Source of the DNA: Thermoleophilia bacterium
GTDB lineage: Bacteria > Actinomycetota > Thermoleophilia > Gaiellales > JAICJC01
Direction: 5' to 3'
NCBI GenBank assembly: GCA_025928435.1
Contig: JAICJM010000169.1
Coordinates: 1 to 9,085, forward strand
DNA: 9,085 nt
Each line of letters begins with the position of its first letter. The stretch's first letter is position 1. Below, piece after piece: positions 1 to 4,907 of the stretch. The notes beneath the pieces are model-generated. The model made no database searches. It had not been told where the DNA came from and worked only from the letters and a program-made list of their open reading frames with translations. Both the position numbers and the translations under genes were made by a program.

Positions 1-1
1 C

Positions 2-253
2 CTCGCCCGCCACGCCGAGCGCCTTCGCGACGATGTCGACGGCGCCCGGCTGCGCCTGGTCTGGGAGGAGCTCGAGGGCCGCGTGCGCGCCGAGCTCGGC
101 GCCCGCGACGCCGCCGTGCTCGAGGCGCTCGGGGTGCTCGTCGCGGTCGATGCCGCAGGCGAGAGGCGGCTGCTCGAGCGCAGGCTGCGTCAGCTGCAGG
201 CGCTCGAGCGGCTGCAGTCGCTCGTCGAGCACGAGCTCAGCGAGGCTCGATGA
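2..253 (+). CDS. C-terminal fragment of a coiled-coil-rich protein (5' end outside window)
   Basis: The frame is open from the first bases of the window to the TGA at 251-253 and gives 83 residues with no start needed, so this is the end of a gene that begins upstream. The fragment is rich in Leu, Arg, Glu and Ala with heptad-like spacing (LERRLRQLQALERLQSLVEH near the end), which predicts long amphipathic helices or a coiled coil. GC is high at third positions, as in neighbouring real genes. An overlapping frame (33-257) encodes a Ser/Cys/Arg-rich protein typical of a shadow and was rejected. I do not recognise the family. The stop codon lies inside the left arm of a hairpin at 249-307. Confidence 0.6.
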   Translation, partial: LARHAERLRDDVDGARLRLVWEELEGRVRAELGARDAAVLEALGVLVAVDAAGERRLLERRLRQLQALERLQSLVEHELSEAR

Positions 254-307
254 TTGAGGACGCCGCGATGCGACGGTTCGCAGCGCGGGACTTGCCGATC
301 AATCATC
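249..307. terminator. Nested inverted repeat between convergent genes, putative bidirectional terminator
   Basis: An outer perfect 9-bp stem pairs GATGATTGA (249-257) with TCAATCATC (299-307). Inside it, 263-267 (CCGCG) pairs with 284-288 (CGCGG), and TGCGA (269-273) pairs with TCGCA (278-282) around a CGGT tetraloop, with one A-G mismatch. The structure sits exactly between the + gene ending at 253 and the - gene ending at 313. There is no U-tract, as is common for actinobacterial hairpins. A further small hairpin, GGCTC/GAGCC at 310-324, overlaps the stop of the - gene. Confidence 0.45.
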
Positions 308-312
308 TTGGC

Positions 313-789
313 TCAGGATGAGCCGTGGCCCTCGTGGCCGTTCATCTCCGGCGCCAGCGACGCGAGCAGGCCGCCGTCCTCGTCGTAGGCCGGGAACAGG
401 TCGACCCGCACCCGTTTGGCGCGGCCGGAGTGGTGGCGGAGCGTCACGTGCTGGTCCAGCTTGCGGACGCCCCATTCCAGGACGACCGGGATGGGATCGG
501 AGCCGTTCTCGAACTCCGAGAAGCCGAACGCGTCGCCGAGGGGCTTGCCCATCAGCTCCCGCTCGGAGTAGCCGGTGAGCTCGAATACGCCGCGCCCGCA
601 GGAGAGCACCCGGCCCTCCTGGTCGCACGTCACCATGCCGGCCCCGGCAGGGGGGAAGAAGTCCTCGAGAAGCTCGAACAGATACCCGAACCCGCACTTT
701 TCGCAGCCGACGGGCTGGTGGCTCAGGCCGGCCTTGCCGTCGTCGTCCAGCGCACGGGTCGTGCAATTCGGACAGATGAAAAATCGCAT
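313..789 (-). CDS. Zinc-ribbon / PAS domain sensor-like protein
   Basis: This is a 158-residue protein. The N-terminus carries two CxxC pairs (C6-C9 in CPNC and C29-C32 in CEKC), a likely zinc ribbon. Residues about 44-146 look like a PAS domain, with the signatures VTCDQEGRVLSCGRGVFELT, GYSERELMGKPL and a closing RVDLFPAYDEDGG strand. No output domain follows (no kinase, GGDEF or HTH), so it probably signals by protein contact or is a small redox or ligand sensor; this is inference. I chose ATG 789 because it opens the zinc ribbon directly and has TACACT (798-803) 8 nt upstream, fitting a leaderless mRNA. An upstream in-frame start at 825 would add 12 residues of no domain value. The gene is divergent from the + gene at 831 and convergent with the fragment ending at 253. 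Confidence 0.8.
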   Translation of the reverse strand: MRFFICPNCTTRALDDDGKAGLSHQPVGCEKCGFGYLFELLEDFFPPAGAGMVTCDQEGRVLSCGRGVFELTGYSERELMGKPLGDAFGFSEFENGSDPIPVVLEWGVRKLDQHVTLRHHSGRAKRVRVDLFPAYDEDGGLLASLAPEMNGHEGHGSS

Positions 790-797
790 ATGGCTGC

Positions 798-803
798 AGT
801 GTA
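798..803 (-). promoter_or_regulatory. Putative -10 box (TACACT) of the PAS gene
   Basis: On the minus strand TACACT lies 8 nt before ATG 789, so transcription would start at or next to the start codon. No purine-rich ribosome site is seen between them. I see no convincing -35. An imperfect palindrome, ACGGA-N5-TCCGT (803-817), lies just upstream, between the divergent genes, and could be an operator. Confidence 0.4.
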
Positions 804-830
804 CGGAAGCGCTCCGTGCAACCATGTGGC

Positions 831-1364
831 ATGGGATCCCACGCCAACCGTCCCCGCACGCTGGCCGGGAAGCCGCCTGCGGAGCTCGAGGGGATGTTCG
901 CCCGCGGTGTGCCTCCGGAGCCCCCGCTCGACGGCCGCTACGACGGCGCGCTCCTCCACCTGACGCTCGGTCCGGGCGGCGATCTGGCCTTCGGGGCGCT
1001 GTTCCGCCTGTGGATGCCGTGGCTCGGCAAGCGCTTCGAGGCCGTGTCGGCGACCGGCGAGAACGTCTTCGACATGAGCGCGTACCGGGCCGGCGAGCGT
1101 CTCACCCCGGCGGCCTATCGCGCCTGGTGGCCGGAGGACGTCTCGAGCTACCGCGCGCTGCGGTTCCGGACGTCGGTGACCTCCGGCCGGCTCGACCCCG
1201 GCGTCGAGGCCCTGCGGATCGACTACGACCTGCCGGAGAACCCGCCGCTCCTGCGCCGCATCGTCGACGAGCTGGTCGCGGTGCAGGCCGGCGTCTACCT
1301 GGGGCAGGCGATCCTGCGCCGCGGGGACGGCGGCAGGCGCCTGGCCTGGTTCACGCTGGAGTAG
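831..1364 (+). CDS. Protein of unknown function, 177 aa
   Basis: This is a soluble protein without a signal peptide or membrane segment. It is rich in aromatic residues, with blocks that look conserved: [71 protein letters not shown] and [20 protein letters not shown], ending in WFTLE. The third-position GC bias is strong, so the frame is real. I cannot name the family; the Gly/Trp-rich segments suggest a small beta-rich ligand-binding fold, which is only an impression. ATG 831 is chosen as start. GTG 816, in frame and 5 codons earlier with a weak GGAAG upstream, is possible. The 3' end overlaps the end of trxB on the other strand by 14 nt (1351-1364). Confidence 0.7.
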   Translation: MGSHANRPRTLAGKPPAELEGMFARGVPPEPPLDGRYDGALLHLTLGPGGDLAFGALFRLWMPWLGKRFEAVSATGENVFDMSAYRAGERLTPAAYRAWWPEDVSSYRALRFRTSVTSGRLDPGVEALRIDYDLPENPPLLRRIVDELVAVQAGVYLGQAILRRGDGGRRLAWFTLE

Positions 1365-2316
1365 CGACCTTCTCGGGGGGGTCTTCGCTGTGGCCCAGCC
1401 AGCGCTCGGCGTCGAGCGCCGCCATGCAGCCCATTCCCGCGGCGGTCACGGCCTGGCGGTAGACGTGGTCGACCACGTCGCCCGCGGCGAACACGCCCGG
1501 GACGTTCGTCTCGGTCGAGCCCTCGCGGGTGACCAGATAGCCGGCCTCGTCCATGTCCAGGATGCCGGAGAAGAGCGCCGTCGTCGGGTCGTGGCCGATC
1601 GCGACGAAGAGGCCGTCGGCCTCCATCTCGCGCACCTCGCCCGTGAGGGTATCGGTCAGCTTGACGCCATTCACCTGGCCGTGGTCGGTGCCGAGCACCT
1701 CGCTCACGACCGTGTTGGTGACGAAGTCGATGTTGTCCTTCGCGCGCGCCCGGTCGGCCATGATCGGGGACGCCCGGAACTCGTCGCGGCGGTGCACCAG
1801 GGTGACCATGGTCGCGAACTTGGCCAGGAACGTCGCCTCCTCCATCGCCGAGTCGCCGCCGCCGACGACCACCACGTTCTTCGCGCGGAAGAAGGCGGCA
1901 TCGCAGACGGCGCAGTAGCTGACGCCGCGGCCCTGGAGCGAGACCTCGCTCTCGAGGCCGAGCTGGCGCGCGGTCGCGCCGGTCGCGACGATGACCGAGC
2001 GCGCCCGGTGCTCCTCGTCGCCGACGTACACCTTCAGCGGATGCTCGGAGAAGTCGACCCGGGTCACGTCGTCGGCCACGAGCTCCGCGCCGAAGCGCTC
2101 CGCCTGGGCGCGCATCGTCTGCATGAGCTCCGGGCCGAGGATGCCGTCGCGGAAGCCGGGGTAGTTCTCGACGTCGGAGGTGATCATCAGCTGGCCGCCG
2201 TAGGCGAACCCTTCGAACACGAGCGGGTTCAGGTTGGCCCGCGCGGCGTACAGTGCGGCCGTGTAGCCGGCCGGCCCGCCGCCGATGATGATGACCTCGC
2301 GGATGTCGTTCGTCAT
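1351..2316 (-). CDS. trxB: Thioredoxin-disulfide reductase TrxB
   Basis: This is a 321-residue flavoprotein of normal length for low-molecular-weight bacterial thioredoxin reductase. It moves electrons from NADPH through FAD and an active-site disulfide to thioredoxin in the cytoplasm. Visible motifs in order are the FAD-binding GGGPAG (12-17), [16 protein letters not shown] (40-55), ATGA (111-114), the redox CAVC (135-138) followed by D139, the NADPH-binding GGGDSA (152-157) with HRRDEFRA (175-182), and the C-terminal FAD segment [11 protein letters not shown] (273-283) with [18 protein letters not shown]. It is the last gene of a three-gene operon. ATG 2316 has AAGGAG 4 nt upstream, and this site overlaps the TAA stop of the preceding gene, leaving an 8-nt gap. 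No thioredoxin gene is in the window. Confidence 0.97.
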   Translation of the reverse strand: MTNDIREVIIIGGGPAGYTAALYAARANLNPLVFEGFAYGGQLMITSDVENYPGFRDGILGPELMQTMRAQAERFGAELVADDVTRVDFSEHPLKVYVGDEEHRARSVIVATGATARQLGLESEVSLQGRGVSYCAVCDAAFFRAKNVVVVGGGDSAMEEATFLAKFATMVTLVHRRDEFRASPIMADRARAKDNIDFVTNTVVSEVLGTDHGQVNGVKLTDTLTGEVREMEADGLFVAIGHDPTTALFSGILDMDEAGYLVTREGSTETNVPGVFAAGDVVDHVYRQAVTAAGMGCMAALDAERWLGHSEDPPEKVATPA

Positions 2317-2320
2317 GTGG

Positions 2321-2327
2321 CTCCTTA
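2321..2327 (-). promoter_or_regulatory. Shine-Dalgarno site of trxB fused to the upstream stop codon
   Basis: On the minus strand TAAGGAG contains both the TAA stop of the small zinc-ribbon gene and the ribosome site for trxB, 4 nt before ATG 2316. Ribosomes terminating on the upstream gene are thus placed on the trxB site, which suggests translational coupling. Confidence 0.65.
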
Positions 2328-2510
2328 AGTGTTCCCAGGGCCCTCTTCGGACCCCTCATCTACGTTAACGATCGAGACGCGAAAAGATTCCTGGCAGCGC
2401 TCGCACCAGCGGCTGCCGTCGGCCATGCGGTTGCCGAAGAACGAGCCCAGCGGCTCGCCGCAGAAGGGGCAGAAGCGCGGCTCGGCCGCCGGATCGGAGG
2501 GCTCGCTCAC
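2325..2510 (-). CDS. Small double-CxxC zinc-ribbon protein, 61 aa
   Basis: This small protein has two CxxC knuckles, CPFC (14-17) and CERC (36-39), separated by [18 protein letters not shown], which is the arrangement of a zinc ribbon. The tail is acidic ([11 protein letters not shown]). Its function is unknown; such ribbons bind nucleic acid or protein, or sense thiol oxidation. The start is GTG 2510, whose GTGA overlaps the TGA of the upstream membrane protein gene by 4 nt, typical of translational coupling. The longer open frame reaching 2909 runs antiparallel in codon sense to the CopD-like gene and is Arg/Pro-rich, so only this C-terminal part is taken as the gene. The 8-nt gap to trxB points to a role in the same thiol-redox unit, which is inference. 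Confidence 0.75.
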   Translation of the reverse strand: MSEPSDPAAEPRFCPFCGEPLGSFFGNRMADGSRWCERCQESFRVSIVNVDEGSEEGPGNT

Positions 2511-2911
2511 GACTGCGTCAGCCAGGCACCGGCCAGGATCGCCGCCAGGGTGAGCAGGAGCATGAGCGCCGAGGCGGCGATGCGCGCGGTGCGGCCCCGG
2601 ACGTAGGCGTGTCCGCTCAGGAGCGCGACGATCGCGAGCAGCAGGCCTTCCTTGAGCCCGACCACGCCCGGATGTGCCTTGGCCGAGCTCTCGTGGCGGC
2701 CGAGCGCGATCCCGCTCGCGGCGATCATGAGCAGGGCGGCCCCGCCCACGATCGCGAGGCGACGGCCGGCCTTGCGGACGACCTCGCGCACCTGCTCGGC
2801 GGGCAGTTGGCGCCGCAGCGCCGGCACGAGGACGAGCAGGGTGACCTGGATCCCCAGCCACATCGCGGCGCCGGTCACGTGCACGAACCGCACGAGCGTC
2901 CAGGTCCACAT
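2507..2911 (-). CDS. CopD-like / DUF2269-like four-helix membrane protein
   Basis: This is a 134-residue integral membrane protein with about four hydrophobic helices (roughly 3-30, 52-70, 84-104 and 108-131). The first helix opens with RFVHVTGAAMWLGIQ, resembling the His-containing first helix of CopD-type and related small membrane proteins. Further His residues are at 80 and 101, the latter in LSGHAYVRGR. CopD proteins take part in copper transfer across the inner membrane, and some relatives bind heme; neither activity can be shown here. ATG 2911 is chosen because it begins the first helix and has TATATT 7 nt upstream. Reading further upstream would run through the divergent gene. It is the first gene of the operon with the zinc-ribbon protein and trxB. 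Confidence 0.75.
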   Translation of the reverse strand: MWTWTLVRFVHVTGAAMWLGIQVTLLVLVPALRRQLPAEQVREVVRKAGRRLAIVGGAALLMIAASGIALGRHESSAKAHPGVVGLKEGLLLAIVALLSGHAYVRGRTARIAASALMLLLTLAAILAGAWLTQS

Positions 2912-2918
2912 CCCGGCC

Positions 2919-2924
2919 AATATA
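2919..2924 (-). promoter_or_regulatory. Putative -10 box (TATATT) of the CopD-like/trxB operon
   Basis: TATATT on the minus strand is 7 nt before ATG 2911, placing the transcript start at the start codon (leaderless). This is the most AT-rich spot in the 55-nt divergent intergenic region, and no ribosome site is present. Confidence 0.5.
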
Positions 2925-2952
2925 GGCGGTGCTCGTGCCGTGAGGCCCTGGC

Positions 2953-2958
2953 TATCAT
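2953..2958 (+). promoter_or_regulatory. Putative -10 box (TATCAT) of the HxHxH membrane protein gene
   Basis: TATCAT is 8 nt before ATG 2967. It pairs with the oppositely directed TATATT 28 nt away, giving two back-to-back promoters in a 55-nt gap. No Shine-Dalgarno sequence lies between the box and the ATG. Confidence 0.5.
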
Positions 2959-2966
2959 CTGACCGG

Positions 2967-3713
2967 ATGGGCAAGGCCAAGAAGCAGCTCACGAACGAGC
3001 GCCGCGCGCGGCGGCTCGGGACGGGCGAGGGCATCGCGCCGACGAAGCCCAAGGGCGGCGGCGGCGGCGGCATGCCCGGCTGGGCGTTCATGGTCAGCGG
3101 TGCCGTCCTGCTCGCGGCGGTCATCATCGCCGCGGCCTTCGTCGTCACCCGCGGAGGGTCGAGCGCGGACGCCCAGACCTCGTCGGTCGTCCAGGACCGG
3201 CTCAGCCACCAGAAGATCGACTTCGTCGCCTCGGGCACCTGGCAGCCGAACTACGACAACCTGACCGCCGCGCTCCAGAAGCTGAATCTGTCGCCGGCGA
3301 ACGAGGTAAACCCGCTCGTCCACTACCACTGGCACATCACGGTCTACGCCGGCGGGCGGAAGGTCGTCGTGCCGCGCAACATCGGCCTGCAGAACCCGCC
3401 GGCCATGTCGTCGGAGATCCACACGCACTCGCTGGCCACCGACCGGAAGTCCGGGATCATCCACGTCGAGTCTCCGGATGCGAACTTCCGGGCGACGGTG
3501 CTCCAGCTCTTCGATGTGTGGGGCGTCTACGCCAGCAACAAGTGCCTCGGCGGCTACTGCGACGGCGTGAAGGTGTACGTGAACGGCAAGCTCTCGCCGC
3601 AGGGCCTGGCGACGAAGCCGAAGGAGCACGACGCCGTCACGGTGGTCGCCGGCAACCTGCCGCCGGGCGTGCAGCCCGACAAGTCGTTCACCGGCTTCAG
3701 TCCCGGCGAATAA
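2967..3713 (+). CDS. Membrane-anchored His-rich (HxHxH ... HTH ... CLGGYC) protein, 248 aa
   Basis: A basic cytosolic N-terminus (KAKKQLTNERRARR) and a six-glycine run (30-35) precede one transmembrane helix (about 38-61), so the rest should be extracytoplasmic. The outer domain has HYHWHITVYAGG (H119, H121, H123), EIHTHS (H152, H154), SGIIHVESP (H166), LFDVWGV (181-187), a possible disulfide pair CLGGYC (C193, C198), VYVNGK and a late EHD (H221). From memory this matches an unnamed actinobacterial family with the pattern HxHxxxYxxG, HTHxxxGIIHxES and FFDxWGV. Its function is unknown, and the clustered His residues suggest metal binding (inference). ATG 2967 is chosen for its positive-inside N-terminus and the TATCAT box 8 nt upstream. 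The gene is divergent from the CopD-like gene and convergent with the gene ending at 3722. Confidence 0.85.
   Translation: MGKAKKQLTNERRARRLGTGEGIAPTKPKGGGGGGMPGWAFMVSGAVLLAAVIIAAAFVVTRGGSSADAQTSSVVQDRLSHQKIDFVASGTWQPNYDNLTAALQKLNLSPANEVNPLVHYHWHITVYAGGRKVVVPRNIGLQNPPAMSSEIHTHSLATDRKSGIIHVESPDANFRATVLQLFDVWGVYASNKCLGGYCDGVKVYVNGKLSPQGLATKPKEHDAVTVVAGNLPPGVQPDKSFTGFSPGE
3054..3071 (+). repeat. (GGC)6 microsatellite encoding a six-glycine linker
   Basis: Six perfect GGC units encode G30-G35, just before the membrane helix of the His-rich protein. Length change by slippage would keep the frame and only alter the linker. Confidence 0.8.
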
Positions 3714-3721
3714 CCCGTCGT

Positions 3722-4015
3722 CTACTCGGGCTCGTCGTCGGCGAACAGGTCGACCGCGCCCATGCGGCCGACCTTGGGGACGACCTCGAGCTCGCCCGGA
3801 TAGCTGTAGTACAGCCGCCGCGGGGTGCCTGCGGCCATGTACGGCCGGTCGAGCTCGACGACCACGCTGCGCCCGGCAACGTGCTTCACCGTCCCGTGGT
3901 CATCCAGTCTCGGGCTGTTCCGGTCCACGATCCGCACCCGGTCGCCGGCCGCCACCTTCGGCGGGGCGGGGCGGACCCTGTACGTCGGCTGCTCGGGGCG
4001 CTTGCGCAAGTGCAC
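3722..4015 (-). CDS. Small SH3/KOW-like protein of unknown function, 97 aa
   Basis: The core AAGDRVRIVDRNSPRLDDHGTVKHV, then RSVVVELDRP and LYYSYPGELEVVP (about 22-80), looks like a small SH3- or KOW-type beta barrel. An acidic tail, FADDEPE, follows. Codon third positions are strongly G/C throughout. The start is GTG 4015, because TACAAT (4025-4030) lies 9 nt upstream on the same strand, the leaderless pattern seen across this window. GTG 4066 in frame would add 17 residues. Either way the start lies inside the 3' end of the PAP2 gene in another frame (116-167 nt overlap). It is convergent with the His-rich protein gene, with an 8-nt gap. I do not recognise a specific function. Confidence 0.65.
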   Translation of the reverse strand: MHLRKRPEQPTYRVRPAPPKVAAGDRVRIVDRNSPRLDDHGTVKHVAGRSVVVELDRPYMAAGTPRRLYYSYPGELEVVPKVGRMGAVDLFADDEPE

Positions 4016-4697
4016 GGCGGGCGGATTGTAGGGCGGCGAGTGGCGATTCGGCTCGGATGGCGTCACGGCCGTACGCGATCGCCGCCGCGGCGAGGGCGCC
4101 GCCGATCAGGAACCCGCCGGCGATGTCGCTCGGCACGTGCAGCCCGCCCAGCTCGAGCACGGACGTCACGTAGACGACCCAGGCGAGCGCCAGCGGGAGC
4201 ACCCGCGGCCACAGCGAGACCACCATCGCGGCCACGATCACCGACCGGGTGGTGTGCCCGCTCGGGAACGTCCCGCTGATCTTGACGCCGAAGACGACCG
4301 AGGCGTAGGTGTAATGGATCTGCGGGATCACGATCTTGCCGGTCACCTCGACGACGAGCCCGGCGGCCACCGCTGCGATCCAGACGGCCCCGGCCCGCCA
4401 TGGCCGCCCCCGGCGGCGGACGAGGAGCGTCGCCCCGGCCGCGAGCAGGAGGGCCGAGATCGTGTCCGCCGGCGCGAAGGCGAGCGCGCCGATGCTCTGC
4501 GCGACGGAACGGTGGCCGCGCACGATCGGCCGGATCGCGTTCCAGGGTTCCGACGGCGCGATGGTGCCCGCCACCGAGTCGTCCGCGAACGGCATCATGT
4601 GGTGGATGGCGTAGCGGTCGACGGGCCGCAGACCGTCCGCCGCGACCGCGGCCGTGAGCACGGCGAAGGCGGCGACGAGCACGAGCGCGAGACGCAT
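3900..4697 (-). CDS. PAP2-superfamily membrane phosphatase-like protein
   Basis: This is a polytopic membrane protein with hydrophobic helices near 1-20, 65-93, 102-120, 150-180 and 192-210. PAP2 phosphatases hydrolyse lipid phosphates or diphosphates such as undecaprenyl diphosphate. The central motif FPSGH (144-148) and the third-motif His and Asp (H187, D191 in LHVPSDIAGG) are present. Motif 1 keeps K121 but has His-Tyr where KxxxxxxRP expects Arg-Pro, and the motif 3 position of the usual SR Arg is Leu181. Activity is therefore uncertain. After residue 210 the frame runs about 55 residues with poor third-position GC over the next gene's coding frame, so the tail may be an artefact of a lost stop. 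ATG 4697 follows TAGGGT (4704-4709) by 6 nt. Confidence 0.82.
   Translation of the reverse strand: MRLALVLVAAFAVLTAAVAADGLRPVDRYAIHHMMPFADDSVAGTIAPSEPWNAIRPIVRGHRSVAQSIGALAFAPADTISALLLAAGATLLVRRRGRPWRAGAVWIAAVAAGLVVEVTGKIVIPQIHYTYASVVFGVKISGTFPSGHTTRSVIVAAMVVSLWPRVLPLALAWVVYVTSVLELGGLHVPSDIAGGFLIGGALAAAAIAYGRDAIRAESPLAALQSARRALAQAPRAADVQGPPRPAEGGGRRPGADRGPEQPETG
4025..4030 (-). promoter_or_regulatory. Putative internal -10 box (TACAAT) of the SH3/KOW-like gene
   Basis: TACAAT on the minus strand lies inside the 3' end of the PAP2 frame and 9 nt before GTG 4015. It supports independent leaderless expression of the small gene. I see no clear -35 element. Confidence 0.4.
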
Positions 4698-4703
4698 CCA
4701 AAC

Positions 4704-4709
4704 ACCCTA
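4704..4709 (-). promoter_or_regulatory. Putative -10 box (TAGGGT) of the PAP2 gene
   Basis: TAGGGT on the minus strand is 6 nt before ATG 4697 with no ribosome site between. This repeats the leaderless spacing of other genes here, though the box itself is GC-rich and weak. Confidence 0.3.
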
Positions 4710-4770
4710 CGCGGTCGTTCCGGGCCGCTCGCCGGTGGCCGGACCGCTGGAGGACGCCCGAGAACGGGTG

Positions 4771-4776
4771 TACCGT
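4771..4776 (+). promoter_or_regulatory. Putative -10 box (TACCGT) of tRNA-Leu
   Basis: TACCGT ends 7 nt before the first base of the mature tRNA, so the primary transcript would carry almost no 5' leader. No good -35 is seen. Confidence 0.35.
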
Positions 4777-4783
4777 CGCAGGT

Positions 4784-4868
4784 GACCCTGTGGCGGAACT
4801 GGCAGACGCACCGGGCTTAAACCCCGGAGGCCCACCGGGCCGTGTGGGTTCGAGTCCCACCAGGGTCA
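4784..4868 (+). tRNA. tRNA-Leu (anticodon UAA)
   Basis: The acceptor stem pairs GACCCTG (4784-4790) with CAGGGTC (4861-4867), and A4868 is the discriminator. The anticodon stem CCGGG/CCCGG (4811-4815/4823-4827) closes the loop CTTAAAC, so the anticodon is TAA. A long variable arm (GGCCC-ACC-GGGCC) marks a class II tRNA, and the T arm GTGGG-TTCGAGT-CCCAC is intact. CCA is not encoded. It would read UUA, a very rare codon in high-GC actinobacteria; its Streptomyces counterpart is bldA. Confidence 0.95.
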
Positions 4869-4895
4869 CATCGTTGGAGGCCCCCGCCGCGGGAG

Positions 4896-4901
4896 TAGAC
4901 T
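4896..4901 (+). promoter_or_regulatory. Putative -10 box (TAGACT) of the glycosyltransferase gene
   Basis: TAGACT ends 6 nt before GTG 4908, the leaderless geometry. A GGGAG just before the box could be read as a ribosome site, but at 13 nt it is too far away. Confidence 0.45.
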
Positions 4902-4907
4902 CGGGGC

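Noticed and set aside
1390..2328. Plus-strand open frame across trxB
   Set aside because: It is the antisense shadow of a gene with all TrxB motifs.
2652..2966. N-terminal extension of the His-rich membrane protein
   Set aside because: It is antisense to the CopD-like gene. The real start at 2967 has a basic N-terminus, a membrane helix and a -10 box at leaderless spacing.
4063..4869. Long minus-strand frame beginning opposite the tRNA-Leu
   Set aside because: It starts inside the complement of the tRNA and is an Arg/Gly/Ala-rich shadow of the PAP2 gene in another frame, with no domain.
4784..4907. Possible tRNA-associated integration site of a mobile island
   Set aside because: I found no duplicated tRNA 3' end downstream and no integrase; the neighbouring genes share the local base composition.
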